Shown in pieces: positions 33,011 through 42,261 of a stretch of 64,000 nt of DNA. The notes under the pieces were generated by a model. It worked only from the letters and a program-made list of their open reading frames with translations, was not told the DNA's origin and did not search any database. The DNA comes from Candidatus Hydrogenedentota bacterium (lineage in GTDB: Bacteria; Hydrogenedentota; Hydrogenedentia; Hydrogenedentales; JAGMZX01), in NCBI GenBank assembly GCA_029556545.1, contig JAKQEQ010000192.1, positions 62,001 to 126,000 on the forward strand. The letters are read 5' to 3'. A program made the translations under genes and the position numbers. Numbering within the stretch: the stretch's first letter is position 1; each line of letters starts with the position of its first letter.

Positions 33011-34432
33011 TCACCGGGGCGGAGTGGTCGCGAAGAAGCCGACCTCGCCTTCGCGGATAAGAATCGCGACGGGTCCGGGAACGGTTTCGCGAGCGTAAAG
33101 GCCGCGCTGCGCCACCCGGAAGGAGGCGTCCGGATGAACACAGGTGCGCACAACGATGCGGTTGACGGCCCGCTTCCGGGACCCCTCGCGCATCTCCCGC
33201 ATCTGCGCTTCGATGCCGTGAGACTTTTGTTCCGCCTCACACAGCTTCTGATGGAGCACAGCCAACGTCTGTCGCGATTGCGCCGAGAGGCGGTGTTCCT
33301 GGCCGGTCAGCGGATCGAGCCTCGCGTGGACCTTGTGGAGCGTGCCGCGCAATGCGGCGAGTTCCGTCTCCTTTGCCTGGATCCGCGCCGGAAGCGTATA
33401 GTCTTCGCCGCTTGCCAGCAGCGTGGGAATACCCGCATCGCTTCCCGCGTGAGCCGTGTCAATGCCGCTGAGCGCCTGAATTTCACCGGCGACAATGCGG
33501 CCATGAGGCACCTTCACCGCGCCGCGCGTGCGCACCACGGCATTGTTGATCTCGCGCTCAACCACCACGTCGCCCATCGCCTCAACCGTGGCGTTCAGGA
33601 TGAATTTTGCATGCACCGCCCCGGCGATGCGCAGCAGACTGCCCGCGCCGCCGGTGATGCCGCCATGCACTGTGAGTGATCCGCCGGCCTCGACGTGAGC
33701 GTCCTCGATGTACCCTCGAACTTCAATGTCCCCCTTCGCCTCGACGCGGGATCCCGCCTCGATGTTCTCTTCCACCAGGAGCGCCCCGGGATGCCGGACG
33801 TTGCCGGTCCCAAGGCCGACGCTGCCGTGCACCGTAAACACCTCATCCACAGAGAGCGCGTCGTCCTCCAGCCGGATGCGCCCGGCGCACAGGGAGTAGA
33901 ACGCCTGTTCGTCGGCGTCGAAACGAACGTTATCGCCCGCCCGCAGGGATACCGGGCGCGGGTTTTCGGCGGGAATCGGCTCGCCGAAAAGGTTAACGCC
34001 GTCCACACCGGGTTTTCCCGGGATGACGCGCGCCAGCAGGTCGCCTTCCGCGACGGACCGGTGCGCCGTCCGCTCGCGGTAGTCGATCGCCCCCGTTTCG
34101 GGGTTGGCGGAAAATCCCTCCTTGAAGAACTCTCGCGCCCACGCGACCGATGCATCCTCGGGGGGAATTGGCGGCGTACCCTCGAGGATCGGCATGTCGC
34201 GGAGTTCGCCGCCTGCCTCGGCCGCGGCGCGGAAGCGCTGTTCCGCCGCCATGAGACCGATAGGGTCGACGACGCCCGCCCGTTCGAGGGCTTCGAGCAG
34301 CATCGGAACCACCGCGTTCGGCCCCTCGGGAGGCACCACGCAGTCCACCAACGCTCTGAGGTTCCCTTCGGCAAGATGCAATCGGAGAGCGTAGGAAGTG
34401 TCGCATGCGCTCGTCATCGATTCAGCATTCAT
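33011..34432 (-). CDS. FapA-family (DUF342) polymer-forming-like protein
   Basis: A 473-aa protein. The N-terminal region (residues 1-85) precedes a DUF342/FapA core with RVIPGKPGVDGVNLFGEPIP and a right-handed beta-helix of short repeats (VHGSVGLGTGNV, IEAGSRVEAKGDIEVRGYIEDA, AMGDVVVEREINNAVVRTRGAVKV). A charged coiled coil (about 345-425) and a small C-terminal domain end it. Family members occur widely and have been linked to surface sensing or flagellar regulation, but no single role is known. The start has GAGGAGG ahead of it. It is monocistronic, with a candidate sigma-70 promoter at 34598-34627 in the AT-rich gap upstream. Confidence 0.85.
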   Translation of the reverse strand: MNAESMTSACDTSYALRLHLAEGNLRALVDCVVPPEGPNAVVPMLLEALERAGVVDPIGLMAAEQRFRAAAEAGGELRDMPILEGTPPIPPEDASVAWAREFFKEGFSANPETGAIDYRERTAHRSVAEGDLLARVIPGKPGVDGVNLFGEPIPAENPRPVSLRAGDNVRFDADEQAFYSLCAGRIRLEDDALSVDEVFTVHGSVGLGTGNVRHPGALLVEENIEAGSRVEAKGDIEVRGYIEDAHVEAGGSLTVHGGITGGAGSLLRIAGAVHAKFILNATVEAMGDVVVEREINNAVVRTRGAVKVPHGRIVAGEIQALSGIDTAHAGSDAGIPTLLASGEDYTLPARIQAKETELAALRGTLHKVHARLDPLTGQEHRLSAQSRQTLAVLHQKLCEAEQKSHGIEAQMREMREGSRKRAVNRIVVRTCVHPDASFRVAQRGLYARETVPGPVAILIREGEVGFFATTPPR

Positions 34433-34765
34433 GGCAACCTCCTCGACCGCAAGCCCTTGCCCCCAGGGGCGCCGTCAGTAGTCGTGCCGCTGTTGCATCC
34501 GACAAGTTGCGGTTGCTAGCTAAAAGCCCGCGTTATCCGCATATATCGCCACTTATCCCAGGAATCCCAAACGGAACGCTTAATCCGCGCAGCCCATATT
34601 ATAACACTAAATCATCGTTTAGCACAAGAAGTATTAAATCCTGACAGCTTAATCCGGGGTCCTGCAGTTTTATCCAGGGCCGAAAACTGATATTTCCTAC
34701 GAAAACTCGGGTATATCACGCTTATCAGGGCAAGCACTGAGACGGCGCGGCGAGCCGCCGCGTGG
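34433..34765. other. 333-bp AT-richer intergenic region with a promoter and repeated GCTTAATCC motif
   Basis: The gap between the FapA and lyase-like genes (both on the minus strand) is the most AT-rich stretch in the window. It contains a candidate promoter for fapA, two copies of GCTTAATCCGSG (near 34578 and 34646), a CTAAA-N6-TTTAG inverted repeat near 34608, and a GC hairpin CGCGGCG-agc-CGCCGCG near 34744-34760 just after the lyase-like gene. I see no coding sequence or structured RNA that I can name. Confidence 0.6.
34598..34627 (-). promoter_or_regulatory. Candidate sigma-70 promoter for the FapA-family gene
   Basis: On the minus strand TTGTGC (34627-34622) and a perfect TATAAT (34603-34598) are separated by 18 bases. 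This is about 165 bases upstream of the fapA start. Confidence 0.5.
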
Positions 34766-35926
34766 TCACGGTTGCGGCAGGCTCTCCCAGGCCGGGAGTT
34801 CCACAAGTAGGATATCAGCGGTGCCGAATCGGCTCGAATTGAAGACGATGCTTTGGCTGTCGGGGGTGAACGAGGCGTGCGGATGGGTCTTCAGCCCCCC
34901 GCCCTCGTGCCCATGGGTCAGGAGGCGGCGTTCGTGTGTCTGTGCGTCAATCAGCCACAGATTTCGGTCGAAATCGTCGCCGAGTATCCAGCGTTTGTCC
35001 GGGCTTCCGTGCGTATGCCACGCTGGATATTGCGTTACGACGGTATGCGCGCCATCGAGGTCCGCCATTAAGATGCCGTGCTCCAGTTCCCGGTGTTCGT
35101 CGTCATAGGGCCATACCGTGAAGAGGACACGGTCGCCGCCCCACCAGAGCTCGTGGGTCACCCACTGTCGGCTCGGGGAAACGTACAGCGGCCGGTGGGT
35201 CCGCCGCGCGGCGTCCAGGAGCCATGTGCGCTGGTCGGCGTAGCCGCCCGTCTCGTGGCAGAACATGACCAGATCGGCCCGAGCCGGGTTTGCCTGGACG
35301 TGCCCGACCGGGAAATCGACTTCCGCGAGGGTGTCCCACGCGCCGGACTTCAGATTCAGGCCGATGATTCCCCAGCGCTTGTCCACTTCGAACACCGCGC
35401 CGGTGTAAAGGACGGCCTCCTTCGCGTCCACGGACAACATACCTTGCGTGCGCTGTACCGACTCCGGCAACGACGCGATACGTTGGGGCGCGGCGTCGCC
35501 CGCGAACAAGGCCCGCAGCGGGGCCGTATACACGTCCCGCCCGCTAAGCCAAAACACATCCGCGCCCCGATGCGTAAGGGTGAAGTCCCCGCCTTTGCCG
35601 TCCGGCAACAAGGGCCGCACCTTCCCAGTACTCGTCTCGAGGACATGCGGCGTCATCGTGCCCGAGGTTCGGTCCGAGTGGAACACAAGCAGTCCCATGT
35701 CCGGCGACCACATCGGGTGGGTCTGATACACCACGTCGTCCCGCTGCGGCCCGGAGGTGAGACGATACACGCGCGCGCGGGTCTTCTCGTCCGTGTAGTG
35801 CTCGAAATGATCGAGGCCGACGTGACTCATGCCTTTGGGCCAATCCCCTCCCGTCGCCCGCATCGCAAATCCTCCCGCCGCGCACGCGCCCAGGAAGCCG
35901 CGCCGCGACCATAATGATTTTCGCAT
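34766..35926 (-). CDS. Oligogalacturonate-lyase-like (PL22-type) seven-bladed beta-propeller protein, exported
   Basis: A 386-aa protein with a Tat-like signal (SRRGFLGACAAGGF). The propeller repeats include HPMWSPDMGLLVFHSDR, GHVQANPARADLVMFCHE and THPHASFTPDSQSIVFNSSR. Oligogalacturonide lyases of family PL22 have this fold and bind Mn with His/Gln residues; the HPHASFTPD block fits one of these metal positions. It could instead be a TolB-like binding propeller. It lies 27 bases downstream of the GHMP kinase gene on the same strand, so a role in handling uronic-acid oligosaccharides is plausible. The signal peptide indicates a periplasmic or surface location. Confidence 0.75.
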   Translation of the reverse strand: MRKSLWSRRGFLGACAAGGFAMRATGGDWPKGMSHVGLDHFEHYTDEKTRARVYRLTSGPQRDDVVYQTHPMWSPDMGLLVFHSDRTSGTMTPHVLETSTGKVRPLLPDGKGGDFTLTHRGADVFWLSGRDVYTAPLRALFAGDAAPQRIASLPESVQRTQGMLSVDAKEAVLYTGAVFEVDKRWGIIGLNLKSGAWDTLAEVDFPVGHVQANPARADLVMFCHETGGYADQRTWLLDAARRTHRPLYVSPSRQWVTHELWWGGDRVLFTVWPYDDEHRELEHGILMADLDGAHTVVTQYPAWHTHGSPDKRWILGDDFDRNLWLIDAQTHERRLLTHGHEGGGLKTHPHASFTPDSQSIVFNSSRFGTADILLVELPAWESLPQP

Positions 35927-35953
35927 CCGATCACGCTCCCGTTCGACACCCCG

Positions 35954-37621
35954 CTACAGGGTGAGTTCGCCCGCGGCGGCCACCGCCGCATTCACCACGA
36001 CCGCCGCGTCCGCCTCGTCGTCGCTCAGCGGCGTAGCCAGTCCCGCCGCGCGCGCGTAGTTCGCCGACGCGAGACACGCCCGCACCCGCGCCGCAACCCC
36101 GTCCGCGCCTTCCGCTCGACACAACGCCACCACCGAGCCCGCTATGCCCGCCCCGGTCAACGACGCGCCCAATGCGCCGCCGGCAAGGGCGGCGTCCACG
36201 AGGGCGTCAAGCGCCGGGCTACTCGCGCCGTAGTCGCCCGGGCATTCCGCGAGAGGCACGGCGGCGGCGGCCCAACTGTCGAGTATGGAGTCACCGACCT
36301 CCCGCGAGAACGGCCTGCCCTCCCGCGTAACGACCCGGTCGCCGTCATGCCCGATGCTCATCAGCCTTCCCGCGGCAACGTAGTCTCCGCGCACGAGCAG
36401 GTCGAAGAATACGCGCGCCCGATCCGATTCCGCCAAGGCGAACAGGAGCGGCCCACGCAGCGGCACGCCACGCGGCCGCTCCGCGGCGTCCATCATGCCG
36501 AAATACCGCGAGAACGCCGCGTCGAATTCGTTCGGGTCGCACTGCATGCGAAGCGTTCCCAAGTCCACTTCGAGAGGAATGCCGCGCAACGCCTCGTAGA
36601 CCGCCGCGGGGCCGCCCAACCGCTCGGGCGTGATGCGCGCCAGCCGGTCCAGGCTCTCGACGAACGCGGCGTCATGCCCCCGCCGCCGCAGTTCGCGGCG
36701 AAAGATATAGAGGGCCAGGGAATACGCAAATCGGTTGCGTGTATAGTCCGCCAGCGCGGCCCCGCTCAAGTTGCGGCGTGTGTGCGAGTGGATGACGAGG
36801 ACGCGCACGTCGTCGGGGAAGGCCATGCGGCGGATGCCGGAGAGATCGAGGTCCTCGGAGTGCAAGGTGGCGTTGATGAGTTCGTTGCGTCCGCCGAGGA
36901 TCATCGCGCCCTGATCGCTTGTCCCGGTGCGTGCGCCGGTGTACCACTCGGCATCTCGCACCGCGAGGATAAGCGCCTCGGGGCCCATCGCCATGCCGTT
37001 GAGGCCTAACACGCCGAGCAGGATGGCCGTTGCGAGCGCGTGGGAAGAACTGAGCGCCGCGCCGCGCGGGATGTCGCTCCCGACGCACGCGCACACGCCG
37101 CACAACGGTTCACAGCCGGCTTCGTATTGCGCACGCAGGACCGCCCCGCGAAGGTAGTTCTCCCAAGAGCCCTTGCGGGAATCGACCAGCGCCCGGACCT
37201 CAGGCAACGTGATGTAGTCGGCCCAAGGCCGCCCCCATGCGGCCTCGCGTACCGCCCCGGCCAGGGACACCCCCGCCTCGTCGAATTCCGGCTCGATATT
37301 CGTGAACGTACAAGTCCCCTCGGGCATCGGCCCGGCAACGACGACAGTCTCGCGCTGATGCGTCATGAGGTTGAGATAACCGCCATGGGTGTCCACGTGC
37401 ATGCCGCGCAGATTGATGCGTGCCGGGGCGCGAAAGACGCGGACGGGCTGGTCTCCGAAGCGCGCGACAAATGCGCACAGCGTGCGCAGCAACAAGTCCA
37501 AGCGATCATCGAGCACACTCGCCACGTCGCCGTAGGTTCGGGTCAATGCGCGCCGTGTATCGCTGTCCGGTTCGGTCAGACGCCGCATCCACGCGCTCGC
37601 ACATAGCCGGTCACCCTGCAT
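35954..37621 (-). CDS. GHMP kinase, galactokinase-like, long form
   Basis: A 555-aa sugar kinase, longer than ordinary galactokinase (about 380-400 aa). Motif 1 is APARINLRGMHVDTHGGYLN (galactokinases have GEHTDYNGG; the Asp is kept, the Glu is replaced by Gly-Met). The ATP-binding motif 2 is DIPRGAALSSSHALATA and motif 3 is GASLTGAGIAGSVVAL. The N-terminal 60 residues and two insertions account for the extra length. It probably phosphorylates the anomeric carbon of a hexose or uronic acid. It sits between the VWA operon and the lyase-like gene, with 68- and 27-base gaps. Confidence 0.85.
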   Translation of the reverse strand: MQGDRLCASAWMRRLTEPDSDTRRALTRTYGDVASVLDDRLDLLLRTLCAFVARFGDQPVRVFRAPARINLRGMHVDTHGGYLNLMTHQRETVVVAGPMPEGTCTFTNIEPEFDEAGVSLAGAVREAAWGRPWADYITLPEVRALVDSRKGSWENYLRGAVLRAQYEAGCEPLCGVCACVGSDIPRGAALSSSHALATAILLGVLGLNGMAMGPEALILAVRDAEWYTGARTGTSDQGAMILGGRNELINATLHSEDLDLSGIRRMAFPDDVRVLVIHSHTRRNLSGAALADYTRNRFAYSLALYIFRRELRRRGHDAAFVESLDRLARITPERLGGPAAVYEALRGIPLEVDLGTLRMQCDPNEFDAAFSRYFGMMDAAERPRGVPLRGPLLFALAESDRARVFFDLLVRGDYVAAGRLMSIGHDGDRVVTREGRPFSREVGDSILDSWAAAAVPLAECPGDYGASSPALDALVDAALAGGALGASLTGAGIAGSVVALCRAEGADGVAARVRACLASANYARAAGLATPLSDDEADAAVVVNAAVAAAGELTL

Positions 37622-37689
37622 TATCCGAGAGTTCTCCGTGGTAGGCGCACGATCTCTCTAAACGCCCGAGCGCCTCCAGACGCGCGCGC

Positions 37690-39465
37690 CTACTCAGTGT
37701 AGCTGGTCTGGAATCCGTATTGCGCGCTGAGTTCGTGAAGTTGCCGCAGCATTTCGGGTTGCTCGCCGACGCGCGAGATTTCGCCGATAATGTCGTAGCC
37801 CTTCGCGAAGGCCCAACTCCGCGCGATCTCGCGGTCGGCCCCGCGCGCCTTGCTCAGGTCGGCCCGAAAGATCACTTCCTTGCGCTTCTCCCCCGCCGTT
37901 CCGACGAGGCGCATAACAAACTCGCGGTCCCGCGCGGGGTCATAGCGACCGTAGACCGTCACGCCTCGGCCCCGGTAGAAATCAGGGATCGCCTTTGGGA
38001 ACACCATCGTTTCGTCGATGCGTCCGTAATCGGCCCGCGGGTCGAGCAGGAGCGGTTCCTCGATGCGCGCCAAGAAACGCGGCAGTTCGGCGGGAATCTG
38101 TTCGAGATTATCGATGACATGGGATTCGCCCCGGTTACGATAAGCGAGCAAGTCGAGAAGATAGCGGTTCACCGTGCGGCCGCCGCCAAAGGCGAAGATA
38201 GTGTTGCGCCGGTTGTCCGCCGTGAGCGCGTTGATGATGGCGCGGCTGTCGCGCATGCCCGTGGTGGGCCGGCCGTCGGAGATAAGGACAATGATGCCCG
38301 GCGCGCCGGGGCGCGGGGTGTTCCGGATCACCGATTGCATCGCCTGGAAGACGTCTGTTTTTCCGCTCGATTGCTGGCCGCGAAGAAACTCGGCCGCGGC
38401 GGCAGTGTTTTCGCGCGTGGCGGGCACGTGCGCGGGCCGGAAGAACGTCGGTGTATCGCGAAAGAGAACGATGTTGAAGTTGTCCTCAGGGCGGAGTGTG
38501 CCGATGACCTCGGAAAGCCCCCGCGCGGACAGGTCGAGTTTGCGCTGGCTGATGCTGCTCGATGCGTCGAGCACGAAAGTGATGTCTCGGGACAGGGGCG
38601 CGATGGCCGCGCCGTGCCTCGGTGCGATACGCAAGCGGAAGAAACCGAGCCGATCACCCGGCGACTGATAAACGTCAAGGCCGATATCGAGCATGTCGTC
38701 CAGGAACTCGTATTGCGTCTGTCGCTGCCTGCGGACCGCCTCGACCACCGGCGCGGTTTCGATGACCACTTCGCGCGGAACCGGAGCGGGCGCGGGCGTC
38801 TGGGCCTTCGCCGCTTGCGGCATCGGCAGTTCCTCTCGCGGCGGCGCCTGGGCTTCCGGCGCCGGTTGCGGTGCCTCACCCGGCGCCGGCACGCTGCGCG
38901 CCAGCAGACTACGCGCACCGGACGGGAGTTGCAGCGGCGGCACGTCTCTTGCCGCGGCAAGGTCCCGCAAGACGGGCATGGCGTCGTCGTCAATCACCGT
39001 GACGGGGCTCGGCCGCACGACGCGGCGCGGCGTTTGCAGTTCCCGCCGCGCGGCTTCCTGGCCGATTTCGACGATCCGCGCGTCCATCTTGCGTAAGAGC
39101 GCGGCGTCGGGTTCGAGGGCGTGATCGCGCGTCACGGCGTCCGAGGCCAAGCGCGCATCGAGGTCGGGCGTGGGCGCGGGCGGCCGGTCGCCGCCGCCAT
39201 CGAACACGAGCGACTCGCTGGCGCCAGTCACGAGGTCGCGGATTTCGCCGGGGCGGGAGGTCAGGCGAGTAGCGGACCGCTCGAATACGGGCGTTGCTTC
39301 GGGGGAAATGTCATGGAATCGCACGGGATAGCGGCGGCGCAAGTCCTCGACAGCGGCATTGACGCGCAGCAGCGTAATTCGGGGCGCGGCGTAGTACCAG
39401 AACACGAAATGCGCCGCGAGCGATACCAGCACGCAAAAGGCCAGTATGGCGCGGCGGCTGACCAT
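37690..39465 (-). CDS. TonB/TolA-like anchored von Willebrand factor A protein, last gene of the ExbB-ExbD-TPR operon
   Basis: A 591-aa protein. Residues 6-25 form one transmembrane helix containing Ser15-Leu-Ala-Ala-His19. TonB (Ser16/His20) and TolA carry the same Ser-x3-His, which is needed to contact ExbB/ExbD or TolQ/TolR. A long periplasmic stalk follows, with a proline/alanine-rich segment at about 191-230. A VWA domain with the MIDAS motif DASSS (Asp300, Ser302, Ser304) and VLISDGRPTTGM comes next, then about 180 C-terminal residues. No TonB C-terminal domain is present. It starts four bases after the TPR gene. I infer that proton motive force is used to move a metal-dependent adhesion domain; the ligand is unknown. 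Confidence 0.85.
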   Translation of the reverse strand: MVSRRAILAFCVLVSLAAHFVFWYYAAPRITLLRVNAAVEDLRRRYPVRFHDISPEATPVFERSATRLTSRPGEIRDLVTGASESLVFDGGGDRPPAPTPDLDARLASDAVTRDHALEPDAALLRKMDARIVEIGQEAARRELQTPRRVVRPSPVTVIDDDAMPVLRDLAAARDVPPLQLPSGARSLLARSVPAPGEAPQPAPEAQAPPREELPMPQAAKAQTPAPAPVPREVVIETAPVVEAVRRQRQTQYEFLDDMLDIGLDVYQSPGDRLGFFRLRIAPRHGAAIAPLSRDITFVLDASSSISQRKLDLSARGLSEVIGTLRPEDNFNIVLFRDTPTFFRPAHVPATRENTAAAAEFLRGQQSSGKTDVFQAMQSVIRNTPRPGAPGIIVLISDGRPTTGMRDSRAIINALTADNRRNTIFAFGGGRTVNRYLLDLLAYRNRGESHVIDNLEQIPAELPRFLARIEEPLLLDPRADYGRIDETMVFPKAIPDFYRGRGVTVYGRYDPARDREFVMRLVGTAGEKRKEVIFRADLSKARGADREIARSWAFAKGYDIIGEISRVGEQPEMLRQLHELSAQYGFQTSYTE

Positions 39466-39469
39466 GACA

Positions 39470-41800
39470 TCAGGTCTCCCCGAGCGCGGCCAAGGCCTCG
39501 CGCGCCTGTGCCGCCTGCGGTTGTTCCGGGTAATCGGCGATTAGCTCTTCGTAGGTGCGTTTCGCCTGATCGGGACGGCCCAGCTTGTCAAAGAGCCGCG
39601 CCGCGCGCAACAGCGCCTCCGGCGACAGTTCGGCATGGAGGAACAAGATCGCCACGCGCATATAGTTGCGGGCCGCGCGCTCGAAGTCTTCGCGCGCCTC
39701 GTGGATTTCCGCCACGCGGAAGCACGCCCGCGCCGCGACGTCGCCGCTGTTCGCGTTGCTCGCCTCTTCGTAGCGCTTCAGCGCCTCGTCCGCGTCCCCT
39801 TTCTTCTCGTACAGCGCCGCCATGCGGTAACGCGCTTCGACCGCCGCGCCGCTCTTCGGCGCTTCCTTCTCGACGCGCTGATATAGCGCGAGCGCCCCGG
39901 CCGCGTCGCCGTCGCGTTCCTGACACTCCGCCAGACGGAAGACAATGCGCTCGGGGTTCGGATACTCCGGCGCTTTATCGAGCAGCGCGCGGAAGGCGCG
40001 CGCGGCACGTGCCCACAGTTCCTGTTCGTAGTGGCGCTCGCCCAGCCATGCGTAAGCCTTCTCGTTCAAGGCCGCATCCGGGTATTCGGCAATGAGCCGA
40101 TCGAACAATTCCGCGGCGCGGTCGTAGTCCTTGTTCTCGTAGTAGGCCACGGCGAGACCGCGCAACGCCTGCCCGGCCAGCGGCCCCTCCGGGGCCTTGT
40201 CGAGCGCCGCCTGATAGAGTTCGATAGCCCGGAGCGGGTCGCCTTCCTGGCGCATGACGCAGTCGGCCACGCGATAAGCCGCTTCGGCGGCGCGCGGGGT
40301 GTCGCCGTATTTTTCGAGCAGCTTGCGAAATGTTGCTTCACTCGCGGAGTAATCCTTCATGTTGTAGTACGTGATGGCCAGTCGATAGAGGGCGTCTTGC
40401 TCGATGACGGGATCGGCGGCGTTTTCAAGCAGCTTGCGATACTTGTCCACGGCGTCCTGGAAAGACCGCGCGGAGAACTGCGCGTCGCCGGCGCGCAGCA
40501 TGGCCTCCATCGTGAGGGGGTGGTCCGGGTATCGGCGCACGAATTCCTCGAACATTGCGGCGGCCTGGTCGGCCAGCCCGAGTTGTTCGAGGCATTCGCC
40601 CGACTTGTAGAGCGCCTCGGGGCCGTAATCGCTGTCGGGGTATTTCTCGGCAACCAGCCGAAACTCCTGGTGCGCGTCCTCGTAATTCCCCTCGGCCACG
40701 AGCAGGGTACCCAGCAGGAACGCGGCGTCGCCGACCAGCGGAGACTCCTTGTGGTCGCGAAGGAACGCCATGGTTTCCGCCTTCGCCTCGACGGCGCGCC
40801 CGCTCAAATGCAGAACCCACGCCGCCTTGTAACGCGCGCGCGCGGCGAATTCAGAATCCGCGCCTTCGCCCGCGACGCGACGATACAGCGCCAGCGCCTC
40901 GTCGTAGCGCCGCTGCTGCTGGAAGGCGTTCGCGCGCAGGTACAGCAGCCCCGACGCATAGGGGGTGTCCGGGTTCGCGTCGAGGAAGCGCGCCGCCGCG
41001 ACTTCAGCCTCCGCGAGTTTCCCGGCGTGGTACAGCGCCCAGGCATAGCCATAGTCGGCCCGCCGCGCATACGGCGAATCCGGGAACTCCTTCTTCAGTT
41101 GCTCGTAGGCCCCTACGGCGGCGCTGAACCAGCCGAGCTTATCATAGATTTCGGCGGCGCGAAAGCGCGCCTCCATGCGGAGCGCCTCCTCGGGGGCATG
41201 CTGCGCGGCCTCCGAGAACGCCACCGCCGCGTTTTCGAGGTCGCCGCGGCCCAGGTGCACATAGGCGAGCTGGTATTGCGCGTAGGGCGCGAGCGCGTCG
41301 CCCGGGAATCGTTCGGCCACCGCCGCGAGGGCGCGCAACGCGTCGTCGTACTGTCGATTATCGAGCCGCGCGCGACCGAGGAAATAAAGGGCGCGGACGC
41401 ACAGATCGGGGGGTGCGTCCGGCCCGGTCAAGGGCTCAAACGCGTGGACCGCTTCCTCGTGCCGTTGTAGCAGGTAGAGCGCCTCGCCCCGGCGCTGCGC
41501 CGCGCGCAGCCGGTCCGGGAACTCGAGTTCCGGCGGCATCACCCGTTCGAAGGCGGCAATCGCCTTTTCGTATTGCTCGCTGGCGAAGGCCGCCTCGCCC
41601 AGGCGATACCACGCCGTCGGACCGTAGGACCCCGTCGGGTAATCGTGGAGATACTTCTCGTATTCCTCGACGGCCTCGGCGAAGAACCCGCGCTGGAACA
41701 GGCCGTCGGCGAATTCCATCCGCGTCTGTTCCGGCGTCTGGGCAGCCGCGGCACAACACAGGCACAGCACGACCATGCCATATGAGAAGGACTGCTTCAC
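39470..41800 (-). CDS. Large periplasmic tetratricopeptide-repeat protein (YbgF/CpoB- or BamD-like repeats)
   Basis: A 776-aa protein with a signal peptide (SFSYGMVVLCLCCAAAAQ) and about 18-20 TPR units filling the rest. Most are of the outer-membrane type, with spacing like YGPEALYKSGECLEQLG...A...FEEFVRRYPDHP. GTG at 41800 is chosen because it overlaps the ExbD stop as GTGA and gives the signal peptide; the frame to 41872 lies in exbD. TolQRA systems have a smaller periplasmic TPR protein (CpoB/YbgF). This one probably plays a comparable bridging role between the ExbBD-driven protein and outer-membrane or wall partners. Confidence 0.88.
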   Translation of the reverse strand: MKQSFSYGMVVLCLCCAAAAQTPEQTRMEFADGLFQRGFFAEAVEEYEKYLHDYPTGSYGPTAWYRLGEAAFASEQYEKAIAAFERVMPPELEFPDRLRAAQRRGEALYLLQRHEEAVHAFEPLTGPDAPPDLCVRALYFLGRARLDNRQYDDALRALAAVAERFPGDALAPYAQYQLAYVHLGRGDLENAAVAFSEAAQHAPEEALRMEARFRAAEIYDKLGWFSAAVGAYEQLKKEFPDSPYARRADYGYAWALYHAGKLAEAEVAAARFLDANPDTPYASGLLYLRANAFQQQRRYDEALALYRRVAGEGADSEFAARARYKAAWVLHLSGRAVEAKAETMAFLRDHKESPLVGDAAFLLGTLLVAEGNYEDAHQEFRLVAEKYPDSDYGPEALYKSGECLEQLGLADQAAAMFEEFVRRYPDHPLTMEAMLRAGDAQFSARSFQDAVDKYRKLLENAADPVIEQDALYRLAITYYNMKDYSASEATFRKLLEKYGDTPRAAEAAYRVADCVMRQEGDPLRAIELYQAALDKAPEGPLAGQALRGLAVAYYENKDYDRAAELFDRLIAEYPDAALNEKAYAWLGERHYEQELWARAARAFRALLDKAPEYPNPERIVFRLAECQERDGDAAGALALYQRVEKEAPKSGAAVEARYRMAALYEKKGDADEALKRYEEASNANSGDVAARACFRVAEIHEAREDFERAARNYMRVAILFLHAELSPEALLRAARLFDKLGRPDQAKRTYEELIADYPEQPQAAQAREALAALGET

Positions 41801-42261
41801 GGCGTTTGCCGGCGCTCCTCTTCGGGTTTCAACGCCGCGAACGCGACGTCTTGGATGTCCACCTTGCTGCATGCATCAAGCACTTCGATGGCCCGGCCGA
41901 GCGTCGCCTTCCGGTCGCCCCGGATGATAACCGACCCGCCAGGGAAGTACTTGGCGACGCGTTCGAGCAGCGACTGCAGCGCCGCGACGTCCATCACCCG
42001 CTCGTTGACGACGATGTCGAGCGTCTTGCCGTCCACCACGCGGGCATCCTCGGGCCGCAGCAGGTTGATGATAATCTCGCCGGGCATCCGCTCGCTGGCG
42101 ACGGCGGAGTCCGCCGTGGGTAGATCGACGTCGATTTCGCTTTCGAGGTGGGCGTAGACCGCCGTCCACATGAAGAAGACAAGGGTCAGAAAGATAATGT
42201 CGATGAGCGGCGCCATCGGGATGGCGTCGGCTTCCTCGTTAGGTCGGCGTCCGAACTTCAT
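41797..42261 (-). CDS. exbD: ExbD/TolR-family proton-channel subunit
   Basis: A 154-aa protein with a short cytosolic N-terminus, one transmembrane helix (APLIDIIFLTLVFFMWTAVYA) and a periplasmic domain. Asp21 in PLID is the proton-carrying residue essential in ExbD, TolR and MotB. The periplasmic part (DGKTLDIVVNERVMDVAALQSLLERVA, GSVIIRGDRKATLGRAIEVLDAC) matches the ExbD/TolR fold. The start overlaps the ExbB stop as ATGA and the stop overlaps the TPR start as GTGA, so the channel and TPR protein are coupled. It energises the Ser-x3-His helix of the VWA protein rather than a TonB, as far as this window shows. Confidence 0.93.
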   Translation of the reverse strand: MKFGRRPNEEADAIPMAPLIDIIFLTLVFFMWTAVYAHLESEIDVDLPTADSAVASERMPGEIIINLLRPEDARVVDGKTLDIVVNERVMDVAALQSLLERVAKYFPGGSVIIRGDRKATLGRAIEVLDACSKVDIQDVAFAALKPEEERRQTP

